DNA of 64,000 nt from Zhengella mangrovi (lineage in GTDB: Bacteria; Pseudomonadota; Alphaproteobacteria; Rhizobiales; Rhizobiaceae): NCBI RefSeq assembly GCF_002727065.1, contig NZ_PDVP01000003.1, positions 1-64,000 of the forward strand. The letters run 5' to 3'. Of the stretch, positions 1 through 6,513 are shown one piece after another. Every line of letters starts with the position of its first letter. Position 1 is the first letter of the stretch. The notes beneath the pieces are model-generated. The model made no database searches. It was not told the origin of the DNA and saw nothing but the letters and a program-made list of their open reading frames with translations. Made by a program: the position numbers and the translations under genes.

Positions 1-827
1 GCGAAAGGACCATTGCGCGTCCTACGAAACGACCACGAGCATGGTCAGGTCTACTGCAGCGCCTCGTCATGCCACAGCAGATCGATGAAATCCTTGATAG
101 CCAGATTCTGCACCATGAAGGCGATCACGAGGGGCTCGATGAGTTGATCGCGGCAGACCATTTGCTGGTAGCCGATGATGCGGCATCTCTTCTTGGACTG
201 GCAGAAGTTGCACGGTCTTCGGCTCCCTCGTTTCACTTGCGTCCGGGCCAGCCGCAGTGCGGAAATCTCGTGGTCGGATGCACCGGAAGTGTCGTTACAG
301 GATTAATGGCGCAGACGATTCTCAGCCTGCGTTTCAGCGGCTTCCAGGAGCAGCTTGACGTGATTTTGACGGACACAGCGACACGTTTCGTCACACGCGA
401 ATTCATAGAAGCCTACGGCATCCGGGTCTGGCGTGATGGCTTTGAGCAACAGGACAATCTGCGGGTGCCCCATGTAGCGCTGGCCTCGTCAGCCGATCTG
501 ATATGCGTAATCCCTGCCACGGCCGACGCCCTTGACCGCATCGCGCGAAGTGCCTGCAACGATTTGCTCTCTCTTACGATCACCGCAAGCAAGGCTCCGG
601 TTGTGCTGGCTCCTGTCATGAACGGAACGATGTGGAACAACGCCGGCGTTCAGCGAAACATTGATCGGTTGCGTGCCGACGGACGCTACATCATCGAGCC
701 GACACTGATATTCGGTGCAGCCGATTTCGGACGCGACGCACCTCCAATGTACGGTGGGCATGGTTTTCTGTGGTCGGGTCCGGCTGGACTCATGGACGCT
801 TTGAGGACGGTTGCTTTAGCCGCCTAG
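1..827 (+). CDS. EpiD/Dfp-type (HFCD family) flavoprotein decarboxylase, 5' partial
   Basis: The frame is open from the window edge, so the true start may lie upstream; the first ATG is at 69. Numbered from that ATG, about 63 residues of unrecognised sequence precede a flavoprotein fold. The FMN-binding GCTGSV stretch starts at residue 70, the conserved active-site His is H135 in VPHVALA, PATAD (149-153) replaces PASANT, and PVMNGTMW (182-189) is the PxMNxxMW substrate-clamp motif. These motifs define the family of CoaC/Dfp and the peptidyl-cysteine decarboxylases EpiD and MrsD. The Cys that CoaC uses to reduce its enethiol intermediate has no counterpart in the 214-224 stretch. A decarboxylase that stops at the enethiol, as in peptide modification, therefore fits better than CoA synthesis. 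The substrate is unknown and no precursor peptide is evident. Confidence 0.75.
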   Translation, partial: ERTIARPTKRPRAWSGLLQRLVMPQQIDEILDSQILHHEGDHEGLDELIAADHLLVADDAASLLGLAEVARSSAPSFHLRPGQPQCGNLVVGCTGSVVTGLMAQTILSLRFSGFQEQLDVILTDTATRFVTREFIEAYGIRVWRDGFEQQDNLRVPHVALASSADLICVIPATADALDRIARSACNDLLSLTITASKAPVVLAPVMNGTMWNNAGVQRNIDRLRADGRYIIEPTLIFGAADFGRDAPPMYGGHGFLWSGPAGLMDALRTVALAA

Positions 828-1272
828 CCATGGGATTTCCGGCGATCACATCTGATTGGCTTCAGCTGAGCGTGCCTGTAATTCTTAACGTGTACGACCA
901 GCAGGTGATCCATCAGAGGAACGGCAGCTTTGGGTCGGCTCAAGACTGATCGCGTATGACCGCTTTGGAGCGCGAAGCGGACATTCGGTGTCACCCCGCC
1001 AAGCGGCGGTTTCTGGCTTTCAGCAACTCGCAGGCCGCAAATCCGAATGACCTTCCCCGAACGGCTTTCAGGCGCTTCATTCTCTCCCTGCCAAGGGCCA
1101 GCTTCTTTCACTTCCCCGTCTTCGCGACTGGACTTCTTCGCACATGAGAGCATTGCTGTCGGTGCGGCGTGACGCGGCAGAGTGACCGTGGCGGCTCCTG
1201 CCCTGCCCGGTCACGGGCTTTCGTCGGTACGTGCACCGGATGGTCCGGTGTCCGAACCGAAGGAGAAAGCCC
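828..1272. other. 445-bp gene-free stretch
   Basis: No convincing gene was found. Short frames on both strands have no ribosome-binding site or recognisable product. About 900-1030 carries the kind of degenerate 'gcggacattcgg' sequence that recurs between genes in alphaproteobacterial islands. A similar patch ('gcgaaggacagcttcccgcc') occurs at about 3125-3200, so both may be remnants of the same decayed sequence. The only useful signal is AAGGAG at about 1260, which serves the gene at 1273. Confidence 0.5.
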
Positions 1273-1668
1273 ATGGCAAGGAATGCAAGGAAAAACCAGA
1301 TCGCCGGCGACACCGTCGCTGAAGGAACGTCCGAACGCCCTGTGTCGGCTCTAAAGGCCCCCCGCCGTGTCTCGGCGCCGCGGCAAAGGCGGATTGGAGG
1401 CCGATCCACAGGATCGGCGAAGCCATCCTCGAATGCGCCGTCACCAAAACGCGAACGTCTGGCGACCAAGGCCGACCAGGTGCTTCAAGCCCTGCGCAGC
1501 CGCAAGGGCGCATCGGTCGAAGATGTCATGAAGCTGACCGGATGGCAGGCCCATTCCGTGCGCGGGTTCCTGTCCGGGACCGTCAGGAAGAAACATGGTC
1601 TGGACCTGGTGAAGCGGACGGACAAGGCTGGGGTTGCCCGCTACTCGATTGCAGCCGAGCCGGTGTGA
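1273..1668 (+). CDS. DUF3489 domain protein
   Basis: The protein has 131 residues. The first 60 or so are basic, low-complexity and probably disordered. The C-terminal 70 carry the DUF3489 signature: KADQVLQALRSRKGAS, then MKLTGWQAHSVRGFLSG and a final basic strand. The fold looks like a winged helix, so DNA binding is plausible, but the family has no established role. The ATG at 1273 was chosen because AAGGAG lies about 7 nt upstream. The next gene begins 4 bp after the stop. DUF3489 and DUF2924 genes are regularly adjacent in alphaproteobacterial mobile regions, often beside a serine recombinase; none is visible here. Confidence 0.8.
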   Translation: MARNARKNQIAGDTVAEGTSERPVSALKAPRRVSAPRQRRIGGRSTGSAKPSSNAPSPKRERLATKADQVLQALRSRKGASVEDVMKLTGWQAHSVRGFLSGTVRKKHGLDLVKRTDKAGVARYSIAAEPV

Positions 1669-1672
1669 TCCG

Positions 1673-2122
1673 ATGGCCAGGTCAGACAGGATCGAGACGG
1701 AGGTGGCCGGGATCAGCCGCCTCCAGCGCGACGAGCTGGTCATGCTCTGGATCACCGCTCATGGCCATCCACCACCCAAGGGGGTGAAGCGGGGCTTGCT
1801 GGAACGCTCCGCCGCCTGGCACCTGCAGTCCCGTCGCCTCGGTGGCCATTCGAAAGCCGTGCGCCGGTTTCTGAGACAGGGCATCGCCTCCCTTGCGACG
1901 ACTGACGCCGCGGTGTTGAAGCACACGGACAGTGGCGTGTCGGGGAACCCGGAACCGGCTGCCTCGGATCCAGTCGCACGCCCTGCACCGTCGGCACTAA
2001 TGCCGACGCTGGCTTCCGGCACCCGGCTCGTCCGCACATGGAACGGACGACCCCATGTCGTCGATGTGGTCGAAGACGGCGGACACCGGAGTCAGCCGAT
2101 TCGCGCATGGAGACGGCGCTGA
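1673..2122 (+). CDS. DUF2924 domain protein, C-terminally shortened
   Basis: The protein has 149 residues. The N-terminal half matches DUF2924 (LQRDELVMLWITAHGHPPPKG, then LLERSAAWHLQ). The second conserved block is present as LASGTRLVRTWNGRPHVVDVVEDG. In family members this block continues with a tryptophan-containing strand and a motif ending near GPRFFGL. Here the frame diverges right after EDG and stops 12 codons later with a basic tail. I could not find the missing part in another frame, so a deletion is likelier than a single frameshift. Function is unknown. It appears co-transcribed with the DUF3489 gene and may be decaying. Confidence 0.7.
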   Translation: MARSDRIETEVAGISRLQRDELVMLWITAHGHPPPKGVKRGLLERSAAWHLQSRRLGGHSKAVRRFLRQGIASLATTDAAVLKHTDSGVSGNPEPAASDPVARPAPSALMPTLASGTRLVRTWNGRPHVVDVVEDGGHRSQPIRAWRRR

Positions 2123-2321
2123 GCCGCGCGAATAATACAGATCCGAAGCAGAGCGGAAAGTGCACTTGATATCCAGTACGTATCACGGCTTCTGGGAGCC
2201 GCGGCCGCACGGCGCTTCATGAATACCGGCTGAACATGAGCCTCAGATCCGGTTAACAGCAGAAAGCCCATTTTCGTGTCACGGTTGGCGGGGAATACAA
2301 AACAACTGCCGGCTTCCGATC

Positions 2322-2370
2322 TTGCCAAGTGAATTTGGCAAATCAAAACAGATGATTTCCATCATGGAAA
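2322..2370. promoter_or_regulatory. Two palindromes before the first secreted Cys-rich gene
   Basis: TTGCCAA (2322-2328) and TTGGCAA (2335-2341) form a perfect inverted repeat around a 6-nt spacer. A second palindrome, TTTCCA-tca-TGGAAA, spans 2356-2370. Both sit in AT-rich DNA 25-75 bp before the ATG at 2395, where operators would be expected. Their binding protein is unknown. The rest of 2123-2394 shows no gene. Confidence 0.4.
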
Positions 2371-2394
2371 TATTAAAACAAAAGGAAAACGGTA

Positions 2395-2748
2395 ATGAAA
2401 ATTCTATCAGCAACAATGGTTTCCACAATATCCGCAGCACTCGCATTATTCGCCGCCACGGCGCACTCGGCCACTTTCAATCAAACGATCGGAGATCAGT
2501 GGAAACAGCAGTGCACAGGCCAAGGCCGATACACGTGCTGCAAGCGAAAGGAAAAGCAGTGCATCAACGATGGCATCAGCGATTCCAATTGCGGACAGCG
2601 CTACAAGCAATGCGTCAAGCTGTTCCGTCCGGGCCGTGACGCGTTTCAGAGCAAGGCACCCGGCAATATCGGTGTCATTGAGCCGCGCAGTTTTGCTCCG
2701 GGCATTCTGGTGCGCCCCATGCATTCCGGTCGCGTAATCCTGGAATGA
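2395..2748 (+). CDS. Small secreted six-cysteine protein
   Basis: The protein has 117 residues and no family I recognise. A signal peptide is clear: Lys2, a hydrophobic stretch to about residue 22, and a probable cleavage after AHSA (residue 26). The mature part is basic and has six cysteines (C40, C48, C49, C56, C66, C73), enough for three disulfides after export. The ATG follows AAAGGAAAA with good spacing. The next gene also encodes a secreted protein with a CC-x6-C core, so the two may be paralogues or partners. A periplasmic or extracellular toxin, inhibitor or adhesin-like role is possible but not shown. Confidence 0.65.
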   Translation: MKILSATMVSTISAALALFAATAHSATFNQTIGDQWKQQCTGQGRYTCCKRKEKQCINDGISDSNCGQRYKQCVKLFRPGRDAFQSKAPGNIGVIEPRSFAPGILVRPMHSGRVILE

Positions 2749-2818
2749 CGCCATCTGCGCGATCAGACATTCTTTGGTTTTCTAAAATGAATTTTGTGAT
2801 TTGACAGGAAATAATGTC

Positions 2819-3082
2819 ATGAAAACTCTCAGTATTATTACGATTTGTGCAGCCTTTGCGCTTGCGGGTGTTGCGGACGCCCGGCCCAGAGACCCGCGGC
2901 CAACACTGACCAACGGAGCCAAGGCCGTCATGCAATCCTGTATGCTCAAGAAGGATGCCCGGATCACGGAACGAAACGGCCGATGGATGTGCTGTTCGGT
3001 CCAGATGCAGGCTTGCCTTGTCTGCGCGCCAGGAGCCGCCGGGCCATGCAAGGTGGTCAAGACCGGCAGGCACCGGCGCTAG
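2819..3082 (+). CDS. Second small secreted six-cysteine protein
   Basis: The protein has 87 residues and no family I recognise. The signal peptide spans residues 1-21 (MKTLSIITICAAFALAG...ADA). Mature cysteines are C41, C58, C59, C66, C69 and C77. The CC-x6-C spacing is shared with the protein encoded 70 bp upstream, although the rest is dissimilar. The ATG at 2819 was preferred over an in-frame TTG at 2801 because AGGAA lies 8 nt before it. The C-terminus is strongly basic (KTGRHRR). It is a likely co-transcribed partner of the upstream gene. Confidence 0.6.
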   Translation: MKTLSIITICAAFALAGVADARPRDPRPTLTNGAKAVMQSCMLKKDARITERNGRWMCCSVQMQACLVCAPGAAGPCKVVKTGRHRR

Positions 3083-3471
3083 CATTATTCCACTTGCGGC
3101 GCCCTTTCCGCCGTTCGTGTGAAGTGCAGCGAAGGACAGCTTCCCGCCCTTTGGGGCATTCGAACCAATCGCGGCAAATGGCGGCTTTCAGGATTCTCAC
3201 ATCACCAGGCCAACGACTGTCGCGGGGGCGCAAACCAGCCGTATATCTGTGGGCTTGTGCCGCATTCGTAGCTTCATCGAAGCGAAGGCTGCCCATGTGC
3301 AATAGTTAGTCGAAAATCCATGTGGCGAGCGAGCCCGCCTTGCTAAAGTCTGTCGATACATATGGCAAAACACCCCGTCAGGACTTGCCAAATTCCGTCC
3401 AGTTCACGCATGTTTTTTCAGCTTCCGTGTGCATAAATTGCACACGCGTCCTTCCATTTAATTGAATAAAA
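3083..3471. other. Gene-free terminal segment of the putative element
   Basis: No supportable gene was found. The stretch becomes AT-rich toward its right end. It contains an inverted repeat TGGCAA (3363-3368) / TTGCCA (3385-3390), which shares its half-site with the palindrome at 2322-2341. A strong 19-bp palindrome lies at 3427-3445. Such sites next to an integration junction may bind an integrase, an excisionase or an element regulator; that is inference. Confidence 0.45.
3427..3445. repeat. 19-bp palindrome GTGTGCATAAATTGCACAC
   Basis: Two perfect 7-bp arms (GTGTGCA and TGCACAC) flank a 5-nt AT spacer, about 40 bp from the proposed dusA junction. It has the size and symmetry of a binding site for a dimeric helix-turn-helix protein. 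There is no U-tract, so it is not a terminator. Confidence 0.55.
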
Positions 3472-3543
3472 TCAACAGTATAGCCAATCCATCATCGGCG
3501 CGACGGCAAAGCGATTGGCGAAATAGGCGCGTGGGTCGGTCAT
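3472..3543 (-). pseudogene. dusA: 5' remnant of dusA (tRNA-dihydrouridine synthase A), truncated by integration
   Basis: An ATG at 3543 on the minus strand opens a 23-codon frame reading MTDPRAYFANRFAVAPMMDW and then LYC-stop. FANRFAVAPMMDW is the N-terminal flavin-binding start of DusA, which normally continues with TDRHCR. Identity is lost exactly after the Trp codon (3484-3486), where AT-rich foreign DNA begins. This is what insertion of an element into the 5' end of dusA leaves behind. In known cases the rest of dusA, with a new 5' end supplied by the element, lies at the far side of the insertion. The fragment is too short to be a functional enzyme. Confidence 0.75.
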
Positions 3544-3719
3544 GGCGCCCGCCATGCCACGAAACGCGGCGGGCTGCAAACCGGCACCTGTCTCCCCGGC
3601 GGTTGCCGGATGGCCGGGCGACCCTAGCTTGGTTGACGGGCGGTATGAAATTCGGCCCCGAACCATCGGTTCGCGGGCCGGAAGATGGGAGAAGCCGCCG
3701 CTACGAGGGAGGTAATCTG

Positions 3720-4181
3720 ATGACAATCGATCTCAACATCAACGGCGCGACGGTCAGCGTCGACGCGCCGGATGACATGCCGCTGCTCTGGGTCATACGG
3801 GACCTCGCCGGCATGAAGGGCACGAAGTTCGGCTGCGGCGTGGCATCCTGCGGTGCCTGTACCGTCCACGTGGACGGCAAGCCGGTTCGCTCCTGCCAGA
3901 CCTTCGTCGGCGATGTCGGCGACGCCAAGGTCACCACCATCGAAGGGCTGTCTGGCCCCGTGGCGGAGGCGGTGCAAGGCGCCTGGCACGATCTCGACGT
4001 GGTCCAGTGCGGCTATTGCCAGTCCGGCCAGATCATGCAGGCGGTAGGCCTGCTGAGCGGCAACAGCAAGCCGACAGACGATGACATCGACGAACACATG
4101 AGCGGCAACGTCTGCCGCTGCGCGACCTATGTCCGCATCCGCGCCGCCATCCACGAAGCCGCGAACCGGATGGAGGGCTGA
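3720..4181 (+). CDS. iorA: Isoquinoline 1-oxidoreductase-type [2Fe-2S] subunit
   Basis: The small iron-sulfur subunit (153 aa) of a two-subunit molybdenum hydroxylase passes electrons from the Mo site to an acceptor. Two [2Fe-2S] clusters are visible: plant-ferredoxin-type cysteines C39, C44, C47 and C59, and an alpha-helical pair of motifs, C96/C99 and C131/C133. Length and order are standard for the family. The ATG follows GGGAGG; longer in-frame extensions have no such signal and overlap the dusA remnant. It is 3 bp from iorB, so the two are clearly one operon. The true substrate may be another N-heterocycle or an aldehyde, so the ior name marks the subfamily only. Confidence 0.9.
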   Translation: MTIDLNINGATVSVDAPDDMPLLWVIRDLAGMKGTKFGCGVASCGACTVHVDGKPVRSCQTFVGDVGDAKVTTIEGLSGPVAEAVQGAWHDLDVVQCGYCQSGQIMQAVGLLSGNSKPTDDDIDEHMSGNVCRCATYVRIRAAIHEAANRMEG

Positions 4182-4184
4182 ACC

Positions 4185-6332
4185 ATGACCATCAGCGCCA
4201 ATCGCCGCTCTTTCCTCAAGGGCGCCGCCACGCTGTCGGCGGCCCTCGTGATCGGACTGGATACCCGTGGCCAGTGGGCGGCTGCCGCGGAAACCGGTTT
4301 CATGCCCAATCCCTTCGTGCGGATTGCGCCCGACGGGACCGTCACCGTCATCCTCAAGCATTTCGAGATGGGCCAGGGCACGACCACCGGCCTGGCGACC
4401 CTCGTTGTCGAGGAGCTTGATGCCGACTGGGCGACCGTCGTAACCGAATTCGCACCGGCCGATACGAGCAAGTACGTGAACAAGGCCCTGGGCGTTCAGG
4501 GAACGGGCGGCTCCACCGCCATCGCCAATTCCTTCCAGCAGTATCGCGAGGCCGGCGCGGCGGCGAAGTCGCTGCTCGTCCAGGCCGCGGCGAAGGAGTG
4601 GAATGTGCCGCCGGACGAGATCGTGGTCTCGGGCGGCAGCCTCAGCCATGGCACCAACACCGCCAGGTTCGGCGACCTGGTCGGCAAGGTGCCGGCCGAC
4701 GCGACGCCCGACGTCAAGCTCAAGACGCCGGACCAGTTCAGTCTGATCGGAAAGGACCGCCTGCCACGCAAGGACACGCCGGCCAAGATCAATGGCACGG
4801 CCCAATTCGCGATGGACACGGCGCCCGAAGGCACGGTGTACGCCGTCGTGCTGCATGCGCCGAAATTCGGCGGGACGGTCAAGTCCGTCGACGATGCGGA
4901 AGCCCGCAAGGTCCGCGGCGTCCTCGATGTGCGCCAGGTGCCCACGGGTGTCGCCGTGTATGCCGAACATACCTGGGCCGCGATGCAGGGCCGGGATGCG
5001 CTGAAGGTCGAGTGGGATTTCTCCAAGGCCGAAACGCGGTCCTCCGACGCCATGGAAGCCGAATATGCCAGGTCGCTGGACGAGGATGGCCTGGTGGCGA
5101 GGAATGACGGTGACGTCGCCTCTGCCCTGGCGTCGGCCGACAAGACCATCGAGGCGGAATTCCACTTCCCCTTCCTCGCCCATGCACCGATGGAGCCGCA
5201 GAACTGCGTCGTCCAGATCAAGGACGGCAAAACGACGCTTTGGGACGGAAACCAGTTCCAGACGGTGACCCAGGCGGTGGTTGGCGCCATTTCCGGCGTC
5301 GGCGCCGAGAACACGGCCATCCACACCCTTTACGCAGGTGGCTCCTTCGGCCGCCGGGCCAACGCCAATGCCGACTACCAGGCCGAGGCAACCATGGTCG
5401 CCAAGGCGCTTGGCAGCGACAGTCCGGTCAAGCTGGTCTGGACCCGCGAGGATGACATTCGCGGCGGCTACTATCGCCCGATGACCAGGCACCGCATCCG
5501 CGCGGGCGTCGACAAGGACGGCAAGGTCGTGGCCTGGCACTCGAGCCTGGCCAACAAGTCGATCTTCACCGGCACGCCGATGGAGAAAGTCGCCGTGCAC
5601 GATGGGGTCGACCATTTCTCCGTCGAGGGGGCAGTCGATACGGCCTATGCCATTCCCAACCTCAGGGTCGATGTCCGCAACATGCAGACCGAGGTGCCGG
5701 TCCTGTGGTGGCGCTCGGTAGGCCACAGCCACTCCGGCTACGCCATGGAGGTGGCGATGGACATGCTGGCCGAAGCCGCAGGCCGGGACCCGGTCGAACT
5801 GCGCGAGGAGCTGCTCGCGGGCGATCTGCGCCGCCTCGGCGTGTTGCGCCTGGCCGCCGACAAGGCCCGTTGGGGCAGTACCCTGCCCGAGGGCTGGGGC
5901 CGCGGCATTGCCGTCCACAAGTCGTTCGACACCTGTGTCGCCGAGGTGGCCGAGGTCTCGGTCAAGGATGGCAAGGTGAAGCTGGAACGGGTGGTCGCAG
6001 CCGTGGATGTCGGCATTGCCGTCAACCCGGATGTCATCCGCGCGCAGGTCGAAGGCGCCATCGGTTATGGCCTCGGCCATGTCATGCGGGACAAGATCAC
6101 CTTCACCGACGGTATGGTCGACCAGTCGAATTTCCCCGACTACATGCCGCTGCGCATGTCCGATATGCCGAAGATCGAGGTGCATATCGTCGAGTCGACC
6201 GAGGCGCCGACGGGCATCGGCGAACCGGGCCTGCCGCCGGCCGGTCCGGCTGTCGCCAATGCGATCTTTGCCGCCACGGGCAAGCGGGTCATGCACCTGC
6301 CCATGATCGACGACGGCATCGATTTCGCCTGA
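4185..6332 (+). CDS. iorB: Isoquinoline 1-oxidoreductase-type molybdopterin subunit
   Basis: The large catalytic subunit (715 aa) binds molybdopterin cytosine dinucleotide and hydroxylates an aromatic N-heterocycle or aldehyde. A twin-arginine signal (RRSFLKG from residue 7) predicts export of the folded IorAB complex, as usual for this subfamily. Xanthine-dehydrogenase-family Mo-binding blocks are present, including GGSFGRR in the middle and the final GIGEPG, whose Glu (about residue 680) is the catalytic base. No cytochrome partner or XdhC-type maturation factor lies beside it. It is followed by a strong intrinsic terminator at 6361. Confidence 0.88.
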   Translation: MTISANRRSFLKGAATLSAALVIGLDTRGQWAAAAETGFMPNPFVRIAPDGTVTVILKHFEMGQGTTTGLATLVVEELDADWATVVTEFAPADTSKYVNKALGVQGTGGSTAIANSFQQYREAGAAAKSLLVQAAAKEWNVPPDEIVVSGGSLSHGTNTARFGDLVGKVPADATPDVKLKTPDQFSLIGKDRLPRKDTPAKINGTAQFAMDTAPEGTVYAVVLHAPKFGGTVKSVDDAEARKVRGVLDVRQVPTGVAVYAEHTWAAMQGRDALKVEWDFSKAETRSSDAMEAEYARSLDEDGLVARNDGDVASALASADKTIEAEFHFPFLAHAPMEPQNCVVQIKDGKTTLWDGNQFQTVTQAVVGAISGVGAENTAIHTLYAGGSFGRRANANADYQAEATMVAKALGSDSPVKLVWTREDDIRGGYYRPMTRHRIRAGVDKDGKVVAWHSSLANKSIFTGTPMEKVAVHDGVDHFSVEGAVDTAYAIPNLRVDVRNMQTEVPVLWWRSVGHSHSGYAMEVAMDMLAEAAGRDPVELREELLAGDLRRLGVLRLAADKARWGSTLPEGWGRGIAVHKSFDTCVAEVAEVSVKDGKVKLERVVAAVDVGIAVNPDVIRAQVEGAIGYGLGHVMRDKITFTDGMVDQSNFPDYMPLRMSDMPKIEVHIVESTEAPTGIGEPGLPPAGPAVANAIFAATGKRVMHLPMIDDGIDFA

Positions 6333-6360
6333 CCGGGAAAAATCGCTGGCTTCCAGTCGC

Positions 6361-6391
6361 AAGGGCGCGCCTCGAACGGCGCGCCCTTTTT
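6361..6391 (+). terminator. Intrinsic terminator after iorAB
   Basis: An 11-bp perfect GC-rich stem (AAGGGCGCGCC, loop tcgaac, GGCGCGCCCTT) is followed by a run of T, 28 bp after the iorB stop. This is a classical Rho-independent terminator. It separates iorAB from ppsA. Confidence 0.85.
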
Positions 6392-6513
6392 CCGTCCTGC
6401 CGGTCGCCCGGGTTTCTGGCATTTGCCCCGGCACGATTGATACGAGTCATGGCGCCACGTGGCGGGATCTGCGGATATGATATTGCAACACCGTCCGCAG
6501 GAGACCGATTGCC

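Larger units (their letters stand above)
1..3483. mobile_element. Right end of a putative integrative element inserted in dusA
   Basis: The boundary is inferred from the dusA remnant at 3472-3543, which matches DusA only up to its Met-Met-Asp-Trp motif and then diverges at about 3483. DNA to the left carries genes typical of accessory regions: an EpiD-like flavoprotein, DUF3489/DUF2924 and small secreted Cys-rich proteins. It is patchy and relatively AT-rich near the end, while housekeeping-type GC-rich genes start directly to the right. The 5' end of dusA is an established target of a family of tyrosine integrases. No integrase or second attachment site is visible, so they should lie left of base 1. 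It could also be an old, decayed island. Confidence 0.55.

Noticed and set aside
828-1272. A gene between the flavoprotein and DUF3489 genes
   Set aside because: Frames on both strands are short, lack ribosome-binding sites and give no recognisable sequence.
2395-3082. The small Cys-rich proteins as substrates of the EpiD-like enzyme
   Set aside because: EpiD-type enzymes act on a C-terminal Cys. These proteins end in VILE and RHRR and carry Sec signal peptides, not leader peptides.
3624-6434. A 936-codon open frame on the minus strand across iorAB
   Set aside because: It is antisense to two clearly recognisable genes, has the Arg/Gly/His-rich make-up of a GC-rich shadow frame and matches no family.
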